A stretch of 64,000 nucleotides of DNA from contig CAJMPJ010000012.1 of assembly GCA_905215155.1 (NCBI GenBank), positions 22,956 through 86,955 on the forward strand. The letters are read 5' to 3'. Origin of the DNA: an uncultured bacterium (GTDB lineage Bacteria > Bacillota > Clostridia > Lachnospirales > Lachnospiraceae). Made by a program: the position numbers and the translations under genes. The notes under the pieces are model-generated. The model ran no database searches and was not told the DNA's origin. It saw nothing but the letters and a program-made list of their open reading frames with translations. Positions 17,996 through 25,843 of the stretch are shown in pieces (the first letter of the stretch is position 1; every line of letters starts with the position of its first letter).

Positions 17996-19228
17996 ATGGA
18001 AATAAAGAACAGTTATGTGGACCTTGTTGACAGACAGATGTCAGGAACTCAGAAAAAAGAGGGAAAGACGGAGGATGGTATTTCCGGTTTTAAGAACTTG
18101 TTAAAGGAGAAACACCAGAAAAAGAACATGGAATCCGAAAATCATGGATCAGATGCTCAAACTCCTGGCGCAGAGTCCATAATACCGCATTTGAATGGCA
18201 AGGTGGATGAATTACAACGTGAGGAGGCGGCACTTTTCATTCCGGTACAGAAATTGCTTGAGACTCAGACAGGAATGGAAGCCTCTGCCGGGGCAGTACC
18301 GGTCAATCATGAAACGGCAAACCGCTCAGGTACAATCAGCCAGATTCAGATGTTAAATCCATTCAATATGAAAAATCAGCCAGTCGGAGAGAAGCAAATA
18401 ATATCTAACGACGGCATTTTTTCGGAGGTTCTCACAGGAAAGTCAAAAAAAGATTCGGGTGTATTTCTTCTCCATGGTCTTAACTCACAGCAGACAGGAG
18501 ATCAGACAGATGGGGCAGATGCATTGAAGCTGCTAAAAGACGCAGATCAAGCCATGAAACTGACTGCTTTATCGAATGATGCATTGACAGACACAGCTTT
18601 GACGGAAGATGGTACAAATGCAGAAGTGCTGGCAGCGGCAAAGAATGGCAGGCTTTTTGAAAAAAAAGGAACCGTTAAAGAAGAAAAAGTATCTGAAAAC
18701 GTTTTGGGCAATGTCCAGGAAAAACGCTTTGAACCGGCTCACGTGATTCGGATGGAAGACAAAGCTGTCGCGGTAACTGTAAATGAAAACAATCCGGAAG
18801 AGCTGGAGGCTAAGCTGTCTGAACAGATCTTAAGCCAGATCAGAACTGGAAAGAATAATCTGGAACTTCAGCTGGAACCGCACAATTTAGGAAAGATTCT
18901 TCTGAAGATTTCCTATGAAGAAAATCAGGTTAATGTTTCAATTGTTTGTTCCGAGAGCAAGACTTTAAAACTTCTCTCCCATTCAGCAAATGAAATTGGT
19001 TCCATATTGGAAGCAAATGTGGAACGTCCGTTTCAGGTCATGGTTGATAAACAGGAAGCTGATTATCTGCAGAACCAGCAGCAAAACCAGCAGGATGGAA
19101 GACAGGAACAGCAGCAGCATCACCAGCAGCAGAACCACACAGATGACAATGCTGAGGATTTCATTCAAAAGCTGAGGCTTGGATTTTTTGGAGAAGACAG
19201 CGGTATATACAGCCAAGTAAGTGATTGA
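17996..19228 (+). CDS. fliK: Flagellar hook-length control protein FliK
   Basis: A 410-residue protein. The long N-terminal two-thirds is polar and disordered, as in the molecular-ruler part of FliK. The C-terminal Flg_hook domain spans about 265-345 (LSEQILSQIRTGKNNLELQL; PHNLGKILLKISYEENQVNVSIV) and switches FlhB export specificity when the hook is complete. An unusual Gln/His-rich tail follows (about 360-385). AGGAGG precedes the ATG. It is followed by flgD, whose hook-cap product acts at the same stage. Confidence 0.9.
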   Translation: MEIKNSYVDLVDRQMSGTQKKEGKTEDGISGFKNLLKEKHQKKNMESENHGSDAQTPGAESIIPHLNGKVDELQREEAALFIPVQKLLETQTGMEASAGAVPVNHETANRSGTISQIQMLNPFNMKNQPVGEKQIISNDGIFSEVLTGKSKKDSGVFLLHGLNSQQTGDQTDGADALKLLKDADQAMKLTALSNDALTDTALTEDGTNAEVLAAAKNGRLFEKKGTVKEEKVSENVLGNVQEKRFEPAHVIRMEDKAVAVTVNENNPEELEAKLSEQILSQIRTGKNNLELQLEPHNLGKILLKISYEENQVNVSIVCSESKTLKLLSHSANEIGSILEANVERPFQVMVDKQEADYLQNQQQNQQDGRQEQQQHHQQQNHTDDNAEDFIQKLRLGFFGEDSGIYSQVSD

Positions 19229-19242
19229 TAAGGAGATAAAGT

Positions 19243-19824
19243 ATGGTGAATGAGGTAAATGGTTTAACAACGAATGCGCTGACCGGAGCAACCACAGCCA
19301 AAAAGAATAGTGAACTGAGTACGGAGAGCTTTTTCAAACTTTTGGCAGCCCAGCTGCAGAATCAGGATATGTCAAGTCCGATGAACAACTCAGAGATGAT
19401 GACTCAGATGACTCAGATTGCCATGATGCAGGCGATGGATAATTTCTCCACAGCGATGGACGATTTTGCTAAAGTCAATACCATTAACTATGGCACCTCT
19501 ATGATCGGCAAAAAGGTTTTAATCGCCACTACCGACAAGGCTGGGAATATGGTTAATAAAGAAGGTGTCGTATCCAGAGTGGATATTTATAATGGAAGTC
19601 CTACTATTTTTCTTGAAGGTAATTCAAAGGATGGTTATCCTGTTTCCGGTATCATGAGCGTATACGATAAGACTGCTGCTAATACAGATACAGGAAACAA
19701 TACCAATACAGACACCAATGCTAATACAGACACCAATACAGATACAGATACCAATACAAACACAGATACCAATACAAACACCGGTACAGATGGTTCTGAC
19801 AAAAAGACTGGTGAGGGCGAATAA
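19243..19824 (+). CDS. flgD: Flagellar hook assembly (cap) protein FlgD
   Basis: A 193-residue protein with the FlgD N-terminal export and assembly region (SFFKLLAAQLQNQDMSSPM, residues ~30-48; EMMTQMTQIAMMQAM). It caps the growing hook. The remainder is a small beta domain (GKKVLIATTDKAGNMV) and then a ~45-residue low-complexity tail built from Asn-Thr-Asp-Thr units. The Ig/tudor domain of larger FlgDs is absent. The tail is encoded by near-perfect short DNA repeats (19676-19790) and could vary in length. Confidence 0.9.
   Translation: MVNEVNGLTTNALTGATTAKKNSELSTESFFKLLAAQLQNQDMSSPMNNSEMMTQMTQIAMMQAMDNFSTAMDDFAKVNTINYGTSMIGKKVLIATTDKAGNMVNKEGVVSRVDIYNGSPTIFLEGNSKDGYPVSGIMSVYDKTAANTDTGNNTNTDTNANTDTNTDTDTNTNTDTNTNTGTDGSDKKTGEGE
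19676..19790 (+). repeat. Short tandem repeats coding the Asn/Thr/Asp tail of FlgD
   Basis: Imperfect units of AATACAGA(C/T)ACC type (6- and 12-nt periods) run in frame from about 19676 to 19790. All unit lengths are multiples of three, so slippage would change tail length without a frameshift. Confidence 0.8.
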
Positions 19825-19884
19825 AGCATAAAAGATAGTGACATAGCAGATGCCAACAACAATAATTAAGACAGGTGATGCTAC

Positions 19885-20259
19885 ATGATTGAAAAGTTAA
19901 ATCAATATGAAGATGTCCGGCAGTTGAAACTGCGGAGCTCTGCAGCGATTACAGAATGTGGCAGCAGCTTTAGTGATTTGCTTCATAGCCGCATAAACAG
20001 TAATGGAAATCTTCAATTTTCCCGTCATGCGGCAGAGCGGGTGAGTGAAAGAGGGATTGAGATGTCCGATTCATTTTTGAATGACTTACAGTCTGCTGTT
20101 GAAAAAGCCCGTTCAAAAGGTGCAAAAGATGTGGTGATAATAAGTGAAAGAGGTGCATTTATTGTAAATGTCCCCAACAATACGGTTGTTACTACCATGT
20201 CGGGAAATGAAATGAAAGATAATATTTTTACTAAAATTGACAGTGCCGTTTTATTATAG
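19885..20259 (+). CDS. TIGR02530-type flagellar operon protein
   Basis: A 124-residue cytoplasmic protein of the 'flagellar operon protein' family often found between flgD and flgE in Firmicutes. The signature FSRHAAERVSERGIEMSD (about residues 45-62) is clear, followed by a second half (GAKDVVIISERGAFIVNVPN) typical of the family. It lacks a signal peptide or membrane segment. The role is unproven; gene order suggests a hook assembly helper or chaperone. Confidence 0.8.
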   Translation: MIEKLNQYEDVRQLKLRSSAAITECGSSFSDLLHSRINSNGNLQFSRHAAERVSERGIEMSDSFLNDLQSAVEKARSKGAKDVVIISERGAFIVNVPNNTVVTTMSGNEMKDNIFTKIDSAVLL

Positions 20260-20260
20260 C

Positions 20261-20293
20261 CGGACCATTAAGGGGGCTTATCCTGTGGGTCCG
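20261..20293 (+). other. Intra-operon hairpin before flgE
   Basis: CGGACC (20261-20266) pairs with GGTCCG (20288-20293), with a shorter AGG/CCT pairing inside the loop. There is no T-run. It lies ~50 nt before the flgE start. Confidence 0.4.
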
Positions 20294-20340
20294 ATTGATC
20301 CCAGGAGAACGGCCAATCAAGTACAGAGAGGAAAAAGCGT

Positions 20341-21945
20341 ATGGTCAAATCAATGTTTGCTGGTGTAGCAGGACTTAGAGCACATCAGTCGAAAATGGAT
20401 GTTATCGGTAACAATATAGCTAATGTGAATACATGGGGGTTTAAAGCTGCAAATATGTCCTTTAAGGACGCCATGTATCAGACTACTTCCGCAGGATCTG
20501 GTGGCAGCACGGAAGATGGAGGATATGGTGCGGTAAATGGTAATCAGGTTGGATATGGCGTTACGACTGGTTCTATTTCATATGATTTTAGTACAGGAGG
20601 AGTATCTCCGTCTAACAGCGGTCTGGATTGTATGATAGAAGGAACCGGATTTTTTCTTGTAGGGCCAATGATCAATGGAGGAACCATTTCCCTGGACTCA
20701 GAGGAAGCTGTAAAATCCAGCGGTTTATACCTGTCCAGAGTCGGCAAATTTAAAGTAGACCCTAACGGATATCTGGTCGATGACAGTGGTAACTATGTAT
20801 ATGGTTTTAAAAACAGTGATTTAAGCGGGAATAAAAGTTTTGATACCAGTGCATTGAGTCCTTTAAAGATTCCTACCAATGGAGATATGGCAAATGTGTC
20901 TGGAAAAACATCAAACAATGCGTTAGAGACAGCTAAAAAGGCATTAGAGGATGCGAGAGTGGCTTATCAAAACGCTTCTTTAGGGTTGGCAGATGCCAGA
21001 AAGATAAGCATTGCTGCCAAAGATAAATATCAGTTAGAATATGATAATAATAAAATTGCAGATAAATTAAAAATCCGCAATGATGCAAAAGAAGCATCAG
21101 AAAAAGCTTATGCCGCATGGAACAGTGAAACAGATCCGGTGAAGGCAAAAACATTAAAAGAGGAATATGAAACCGCTTTAAAAGCCTATGAGGATGCAGA
21201 TGCAGATCTCCTGGTTGCTCAGTCCGCGCTTCGGAAATCACCTACAGGTACGGGGTATACGGCTGACCAATTAAAAACTGCAATTAAAGCATATCGGGAT
21301 GCGAATGATGCCATTCAGGGAATTCCGGAAACAGATGCCAATTATGAAAATTTGAAAAAAACTCTGGATGATGCAAAGGATAAATTAAAGGAAATACAGA
21401 CAGCGCTTGCAAAAGTTGATCCTGATTCAATTGAAGGAAAACGTGATGCAGCTGTATTAGCAGAAAATGCGGCTGTAGCAAAAGAAAAATCCGCAAAAGA
21501 AGCTCAGACTGCTGCAGAAGCTAGTTATGCCAATGCTCAAAAATCCAACTCGAAAACACAGGAAAAAGGAGCGGTAGATCCAGATAGCCTGGCCAAGTTT
21601 GACAGCTATAAGATTCTGGAAGATGGTTCCGTCCAGGGAACTACATTGGATAGTGTAAGTGTGATCATTGGTAAGATTGCATTAGGCGGCGTAACGAATA
21701 CCGGAGGTCTTGAAAAGGACAGCGGGTATTATTATACAGTTGGAGCCAGTGCAGGAAATGTCAGTGTGTACGAGGGCGGCGGTACACAGGGAAGAATCCG
21801 TGGTAACGCTCTTGAGATGGCAAAGGTAGACCTTGCCACCGAGATGACAGATATGATCACCACCCAGAGAGGATTCCAGGCCAATTCAAAGATCATCACT
21901 GTAACCGATCAGATGTTAGAAGAATTAGTTAATATGAAGCGGTAG
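20341..21945 (+). CDS. flgE: Flagellar hook protein FlgE with a long helical insert
   Basis: A 534-residue hook subunit. The N-terminal axial signature (MFAGVAGLRAHQSKMDVIGNN, IANVNTWGFKA) and the C-terminal D0/D1 part (MAKVDLATEMTDMITTQRGF) are canonical, as is the GTGFFLVG segment near residue 100. Between about residues 195 and 410 the usual beta-rich D2 domain is replaced by Ala/Lys/Asp/Glu-rich helix (ALEDARVAYQNASLGLADAR; AAVAKEKSAKEAQTAAEASY) that should form a coiled coil. The family is usually ~280-450 residues. A hairpin follows the stop codon. Confidence 0.9.
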   Translation: MVKSMFAGVAGLRAHQSKMDVIGNNIANVNTWGFKAANMSFKDAMYQTTSAGSGGSTEDGGYGAVNGNQVGYGVTTGSISYDFSTGGVSPSNSGLDCMIEGTGFFLVGPMINGGTISLDSEEAVKSSGLYLSRVGKFKVDPNGYLVDDSGNYVYGFKNSDLSGNKSFDTSALSPLKIPTNGDMANVSGKTSNNALETAKKALEDARVAYQNASLGLADARKISIAAKDKYQLEYDNNKIADKLKIRNDAKEASEKAYAAWNSETDPVKAKTLKEEYETALKAYEDADADLLVAQSALRKSPTGTGYTADQLKTAIKAYRDANDAIQGIPETDANYENLKKTLDDAKDKLKEIQTALAKVDPDSIEGKRDAAVLAENAAVAKEKSAKEAQTAAEASYANAQKSNSKTQEKGAVDPDSLAKFDSYKILEDGSVQGTTLDSVSVIIGKIALGGVTNTGGLEKDSGYYYTVGASAGNVSVYEGGGTQGRIRGNALEMAKVDLATEMTDMITTQRGFQANSKIITVTDQMLEELVNMKR

Positions 21946-21960
21946 TCATTATAATGATTT

Positions 21961-21983
21961 GGAGAGGCATGTATTGCCTCTCC
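21961..21983 (+). other. Intra-operon hairpin after flgE
   Basis: GGAGAGGC (21961-21968) and GCCTCTCC (21976-21983) form a perfect 8-bp GC-rich stem with a 7-nt loop. No T-run follows and flbD starts 21 nt later. It may protect the flgE mRNA 3' end or cause partial termination. Confidence 0.6.
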
Positions 21984-22003
21984 AGATTTAGGGGGATCAT
22001 GCA

Positions 22004-22207
22004 ATGATACATTTGACAAGGTTAAATGACGAGGAATTTGTGATCAACTGTGCACAAATTGAACGTATTGAATCCATTCCGGAATCCAATGTCATATTGA
22101 TGAATGGCAAGCACTATGTGGTGCAGGAAAGTGTCGATGAGATCATTGACCGGGTAGTGGAATACAATGCACGGATTTTAAAAGAGGTTCAGGGAGTGAA
22201 GCTATGA
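22004..22207 (+). CDS. flbD: FlbD-family flagellar protein
   Basis: A 67-residue protein, MIHLTRLNDEEFVINCAQIE at the start, matching the small FlbD (SwrD-like) family. In Bacillus the homologue raises motor power. There is no membrane segment. AGGGGGAT precedes the ATG. Its place directly before motA-motB fits a role in stator function. Confidence 0.88.
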   Translation: MIHLTRLNDEEFVINCAQIERIESIPESNVILMNGKHYVVQESVDEIIDRVVEYNARILKEVQGVKL

Positions 22208-22238
22208 TCCGTGTTTGAAGGAAAACGGGAGGTTGTTC

Positions 22239-23048
22239 ATGGATGTATCTTTGATAGTGGGGTGGATACTGGGGATTATTCTGATCGTTGTTGGGATCGG
22301 GGTGGAAAAGGTTGTTAATTTTATTGACGTACCCAGTGTTATCATCGTTATCGGAGGAATGGCAGCAGCGCTTATTGCCAGTTATCCATTTAGAATGCTG
22401 GTCCAGATCCCCAAACATGTGGCAATCATGCTGGGAACTCAGAAATACAATGCAGGTGAGGTCATTTATAAGTTTGCTGATATGGCACAGACAGCCAGAA
22501 AAAGGGGGCTACTGGTGCTGGAAGAGGAAGCCGCTATGATACAGGATCCTTTTTTGAAACAGAGTGTGATGCTGATTGTTGATGCAGTAGACGCGGAACG
22601 GATCCGTGAGATTCTGGAGGGAGAAGTCAATGCGTTGATTGACCGGCACGAACAGCAGATCAGTATTTATGAAAAATGTACTTCACTGGCACCTGCCTTT
22701 GGTCTTGTAGGAACTCTTGTGGGATTAATCAATATGCTGAAGGGAGTGAATATGGACCAAGGTGCAGGCAGCATTGGTGCAGACATGTCACTGGCACTGA
22801 TCGCAACCTTTTATGGCTGTATACTGGCCCATCTGGTCTTTGCGCCGATGGCAAAAAAACTTCGGATCCGCAATGAAGAAGAAGTAATATATAAGCAGAT
22901 CATTATAGAAGGTGTGCTGTCGATTCAGGCTGGGGATAATCCCAAATTTCTGGTGGAAAAGCTTTTCTCTTATTTATCTCAAAGCCAGCAGAAAAAATTT
23001 ATGAGAGATGAAAGTACCGGGGGATACGGCGGGGATGCTGCATCGTAA
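22239..23048 (+). CDS. motA: Flagellar motor stator protein MotA
   Basis: A 269-residue membrane protein with four expected TM helices (VGWILGIILIVVGIGV; SVIIVIGGMAAALIASYP; PAFGLVGTLVGLINMLKG; SLALIATFYGCILAHLVFAPM). The prolines of TM3 and TM4 (APAFG and FAPMA) and the cytoplasmic ARKRGLLVLEEE loop that touches FliG are present. I use ATG 22239, 6-7 nt after GGGAGG; a TTG at 22215 would add eight residues. It forms the ion channel with MotB, whose gene follows. Confidence 0.95.
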   Translation: MDVSLIVGWILGIILIVVGIGVEKVVNFIDVPSVIIVIGGMAAALIASYPFRMLVQIPKHVAIMLGTQKYNAGEVIYKFADMAQTARKRGLLVLEEEAAMIQDPFLKQSVMLIVDAVDAERIREILEGEVNALIDRHEQQISIYEKCTSLAPAFGLVGTLVGLINMLKGVNMDQGAGSIGADMSLALIATFYGCILAHLVFAPMAKKLRIRNEEEVIYKQIIIEGVLSIQAGDNPKFLVEKLFSYLSQSQQKKFMRDESTGGYGGDAAS

Positions 23049-23087
23049 AATGATTTCCGACTAAGAGAACTTAAAACAGGTGGTTAT

Positions 23088-23900
23088 ATGATTAAGAAGT
23101 ATAAGAAACAGGAAGAATCCGGAGGCTGGCTGGATACATATGGTGGAATCGTTACGCTTCTTTTGTGCTTTTTTATCCTTTTGTATTCCGTTTCTTATGT
23201 TGACCAGAACAAATGGAAGATGTTAGTTGGAAGTTTTAAACCCATTTCGTCGGAAGGGAGCGGTAACGATGTACCGCCGGTAAGTGGTAATGAGAGAGAG
23301 TCCGTCCAAAATGTTCCTTCTGAGAATGATGATATTACAGAGTTTGATCAACTTTACCAGGTTTTAAAGCAGGTAATTGAATCGCGGAATTTACAGGATT
23401 CTGTCGAGATAACTCCTGGAGATGACTTCACATTTATAACATTTCGTGATAAAGTATTTTTTGATGGAGACAGCTCTGTACTCCGGCAGGAAGGCAAAGA
23501 AGTACTGGACCAATTTGCGGCTGCTTTTTTGCGGGCAAACGGCATGATAAAAGATGTGCAGGTTTTGGCACACACGTCTCAGGAGAATCCGGAAAGACCG
23601 AACAATATCCGCAATGACCGGATGCTGTCAGCACAGCGTTCCGCAGAAGTTATCATATATCTTCAAAGTAAAAATGCGATTTCTCCGGAAAAGCTGGTGA
23701 GTATGAGTTTTGGCCAGTATCGCCCGATTGCACCACTTGATACCGAAGATGGGAGGGCGCGAAACCGGCGTGTGGAGATTTTGATCACCAAAAGCAACAC
23801 GGTGGAAAAATCCTTAGAAGAGTACTACAACCAGGTATACCATCAGGATCAGTTAGAAACGGACAATCAAATAAAAAGCGGGAGTGAAACAGATGGCTGA
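23088..23900 (+). CDS. motB: Flagellar motor stator protein MotB lacking the conserved ion-binding Asp
   Basis: A 270-residue protein with one TM helix (about 18-38) and a C-terminal OmpA/MotB peptidoglycan-binding domain (DGDSSVLRQEGKEVLDQFAA; MSFGQYRPIAPLDTEDGRAR, NRRVEI). In MotB proteins the TM starts with Y-x-D-x-x-T, where the Asp (D32 in E. coli) carries the proton. Here the segment reads W14-L-D-T-Y18-G-G20-I-V-T23, so the Asp position is G20. D16 lies four residues earlier on the same helix face but precedes the usual site. The 3' end overlaps fliM by 8 bp. Confidence 0.93.
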   Translation: MIKKYKKQEESGGWLDTYGGIVTLLLCFFILLYSVSYVDQNKWKMLVGSFKPISSEGSGNDVPPVSGNERESVQNVPSENDDITEFDQLYQVLKQVIESRNLQDSVEITPGDDFTFITFRDKVFFDGDSSVLRQEGKEVLDQFAAAFLRANGMIKDVQVLAHTSQENPERPNNIRNDRMLSAQRSAEVIIYLQSKNAISPEKLVSMSFGQYRPIAPLDTEDGRARNRRVEILITKSNTVEKSLEEYYNQVYHQDQLETDNQIKSGSETDG

Positions 23901-24912
23901 AGTATTATCCCAAAGTCAAATTGATGCACTGCTCAATTCCCTTGCGGGAACGGATGAGCCGATCGATGAGATTGAAAAAAAAGGAAACGAAACGAAATAC
24001 AGAAAATATGATTTTTATAGTCCTAAGAAATTTACAAAAGATAAACTAAAAATATTAAAGAGCATATTTGATAATTATTCCAGGATTGCTGGTTCCCAGA
24101 TTAACGGCCTATACCGGACCTCCAGTGAATTATCGGTTATTACGGTAGAGGAACAGCGTTATTATGAGTTTGGAAATGCACTGAATGATAATGATGTGCT
24201 GACCATTGTTAATGTAACAGTCCCGAATGCTCCTCAGAGCCCTCCTCTTTTAATAAATGCCAGTATGAGTCTGATGTTAAGCCTCATCGACCGTATGCTT
24301 GGAGGGGTAGGGGAAGAAGCAGACGTTGATGAATATTATACCTATACAGAGATCGAGATGGCTCTGTACAAAAAAGTAGTTCAGTACTTAATCGGGGCGC
24401 TGAAAGATTCATGGTCCAGTTATGTTGATTTAAACTTTGAATTAGACAGGCTGGAAGAAAACCCGGGAATGTTTCAGGAAATTGGTGTCGATGAAACCAT
24501 TGTGATTGTTGTGATAGATGTGGAATTAAAAGAATGTACCGGCAGGCTGAATGTATGTATACCGGGATCATTGCTTATGAACATATTTGCCATCATGGAT
24601 AAGAAGAAACACAGTGCGATGGGCGATGAGCTCAAGAGCCAGGACAACAGGCAGGAAATCTTTAACAGTATTAAAGGTTCTGATTTACTGGTTCGTGCAA
24701 AAGTCGGCGATGCTGTGATTACTCTTGATGATATCTATAACCTTCATGTGGGGGATGTTGTCAATCTGAATACTCCAAAGGATTCAGACGTAGAGCTGTA
24801 TGTAGAGGAACAGCCGTGGTTTAAAGGCCAGCTGGGTGTTCACAAGAGGAATGTTGCAGTACAGATTGATGATTTAGTTGATAAGGGAAATTACCAGACC
24901 AGTGAAAACTGA
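23893..24912 (+). CDS. fliM: Flagellar motor switch protein FliM
   Basis: A 339-residue switch protein. It opens with the CheY-P docking peptide (LSQSQIDALLNSL, residues ~5-17), then a CheC-like middle domain (RIAGSQINGLYRTSSE; EQRYYEFGNAL) and a C-terminal SpoA/FliN-like domain (RAKVGDAVITLDDIYNLHVG). I use ATG 23893, 8 nt after GGAG. fliL, often found between motB and fliM, is absent. FliY, also encoded here, completes the switch with it. Confidence 0.95.
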   Translation: MAEVLSQSQIDALLNSLAGTDEPIDEIEKKGNETKYRKYDFYSPKKFTKDKLKILKSIFDNYSRIAGSQINGLYRTSSELSVITVEEQRYYEFGNALNDNDVLTIVNVTVPNAPQSPPLLINASMSLMLSLIDRMLGGVGEEADVDEYYTYTEIEMALYKKVVQYLIGALKDSWSSYVDLNFELDRLEENPGMFQEIGVDETIVIVVIDVELKECTGRLNVCIPGSLLMNIFAIMDKKKHSAMGDELKSQDNRQEIFNSIKGSDLLVRAKVGDAVITLDDIYNLHVGDVVNLNTPKDSDVELYVEEQPWFKGQLGVHKRNVAVQIDDLVDKGNYQTSEN

Positions 24913-24962
24913 GTCAGGGATTAAATAAAGTAATTTAGGATAATAAAAGGAGATGTAAAGAA

Positions 24963-25322
24963 ATGGCAAAAATATTATTAGTAGATGATGCAGCATTTAT
25001 GAGAATGATGATTAAGGACACGTTATCTAAAAATGGTTATACGGATTTGTACGAAGCTTCTGATGGTGCACAGGCAGTGCAGATGTTCTCTGAAATTAAT
25101 CCGGATCTGGTTATTATGGATATCACCATGCCGAACATGGACGGATTGGAAGCATTGAAGGCAATCAAGGCAAAGGCACCGGATGCAGCGGTTGTTATGT
25201 GTTCTGCAATGGGTCAGGAGAGCATGGTTATTGAAGCGATTAAGTCAGGGGCAAAGGATTTTATTGTAAAGCCATTTAAGCCAGACCGTATTCTTAAGAC
25301 AGTCACTGGCATTATCGGCTAA
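24963..25322 (+). CDS. cheY: Chemotaxis response regulator CheY
   Basis: A 119-residue single-domain receiver: acidic pair D8/D9, phospho-acceptor D53 (LVIMDITMPNMDG), S81 and K103 (DFIVKPFKP). Phosphorylated by CheA, it binds FliM and probably FliY to change rotation. AAGGAG lies well placed before the ATG. It is separated from cheA, which is ~28 kb away on the other strand, and sits among switch genes as in many Firmicutes. Confidence 0.93.
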   Translation: MAKILLVDDAAFMRMMIKDTLSKNGYTDLYEASDGAQAVQMFSEINPDLVIMDITMPNMDGLEALKAIKAKAPDAAVVMCSAMGQESMVIEAIKSGAKDFIVKPFKPDRILKTVTGIIG

Positions 25323-25346
25323 AGCTGATATTTGAGGAGGGTACCT

Positions 25347-25793
25347 ATGTCATTTTTGAGTTCTATGAACATCAGTGCGTCAGCAATGACCGCACAGCGC
25401 CTTCGTTTGGATGTCGCATCTGAGAATATTGCAAATATTGATACCACAAGGACAGAAGCCGGCGGTCCCTATCGAAGAAAAATGGTAGTACTTGAAGCCA
25501 GAAACGAGAATAGTTTTAAAAGAACACTGATGAATGCGGCAGGCAGAAGTCTGCAGCAAAGTACAGGGGGTGTCAGGGTTTCACAGATTATGGATGACAC
25601 CAGTCCTTTAAAGTCTGTTTATAACCCGGAACATCCGGATGCGGATGAAGATGGCTATGTGCAGATGCCTAATGTGGATTTGATCAAAGAGACCGTAGAC
25701 AGTATGTCTGCAACCAGGTCCTATGAAGCCAACATAACTGCATTTAATGCCATAAAGATGATGGCTTCCAAGGCATTGGAAATCGGGAAATAA
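25347..25793 (+). CDS. flgC: Flagellar basal-body rod protein FlgC (displaced)
   Basis: A 148-residue proximal rod protein: MSFLSSMNISASAMTAQRLR, SENIANIDTTRTEAGGPYRR and the closing MPNVDLIKETVDSMSATRSYEAN are diagnostic of FlgC. I use ATG 25347, 6 nt after GAGGAGG, rather than TTG 25332, which overlaps that site. It is normally cotranscribed as flgB-flgC-fliE; here it lies between cheY and fliY, ~13 kb downstream of flgB. Confidence 0.94.
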   Translation: MSFLSSMNISASAMTAQRLRLDVASENIANIDTTRTEAGGPYRRKMVVLEARNENSFKRTLMNAAGRSLQQSTGGVRVSQIMDDTSPLKSVYNPEHPDADEDGYVQMPNVDLIKETVDSMSATRSYEANITAFNAIKMMASKALEIGK

Positions 25794-25843
25794 GGCAAAG
25801 TATGGCATAGAGGGCTAAATGAGTATAAAGGGAGAAAAGTTGT

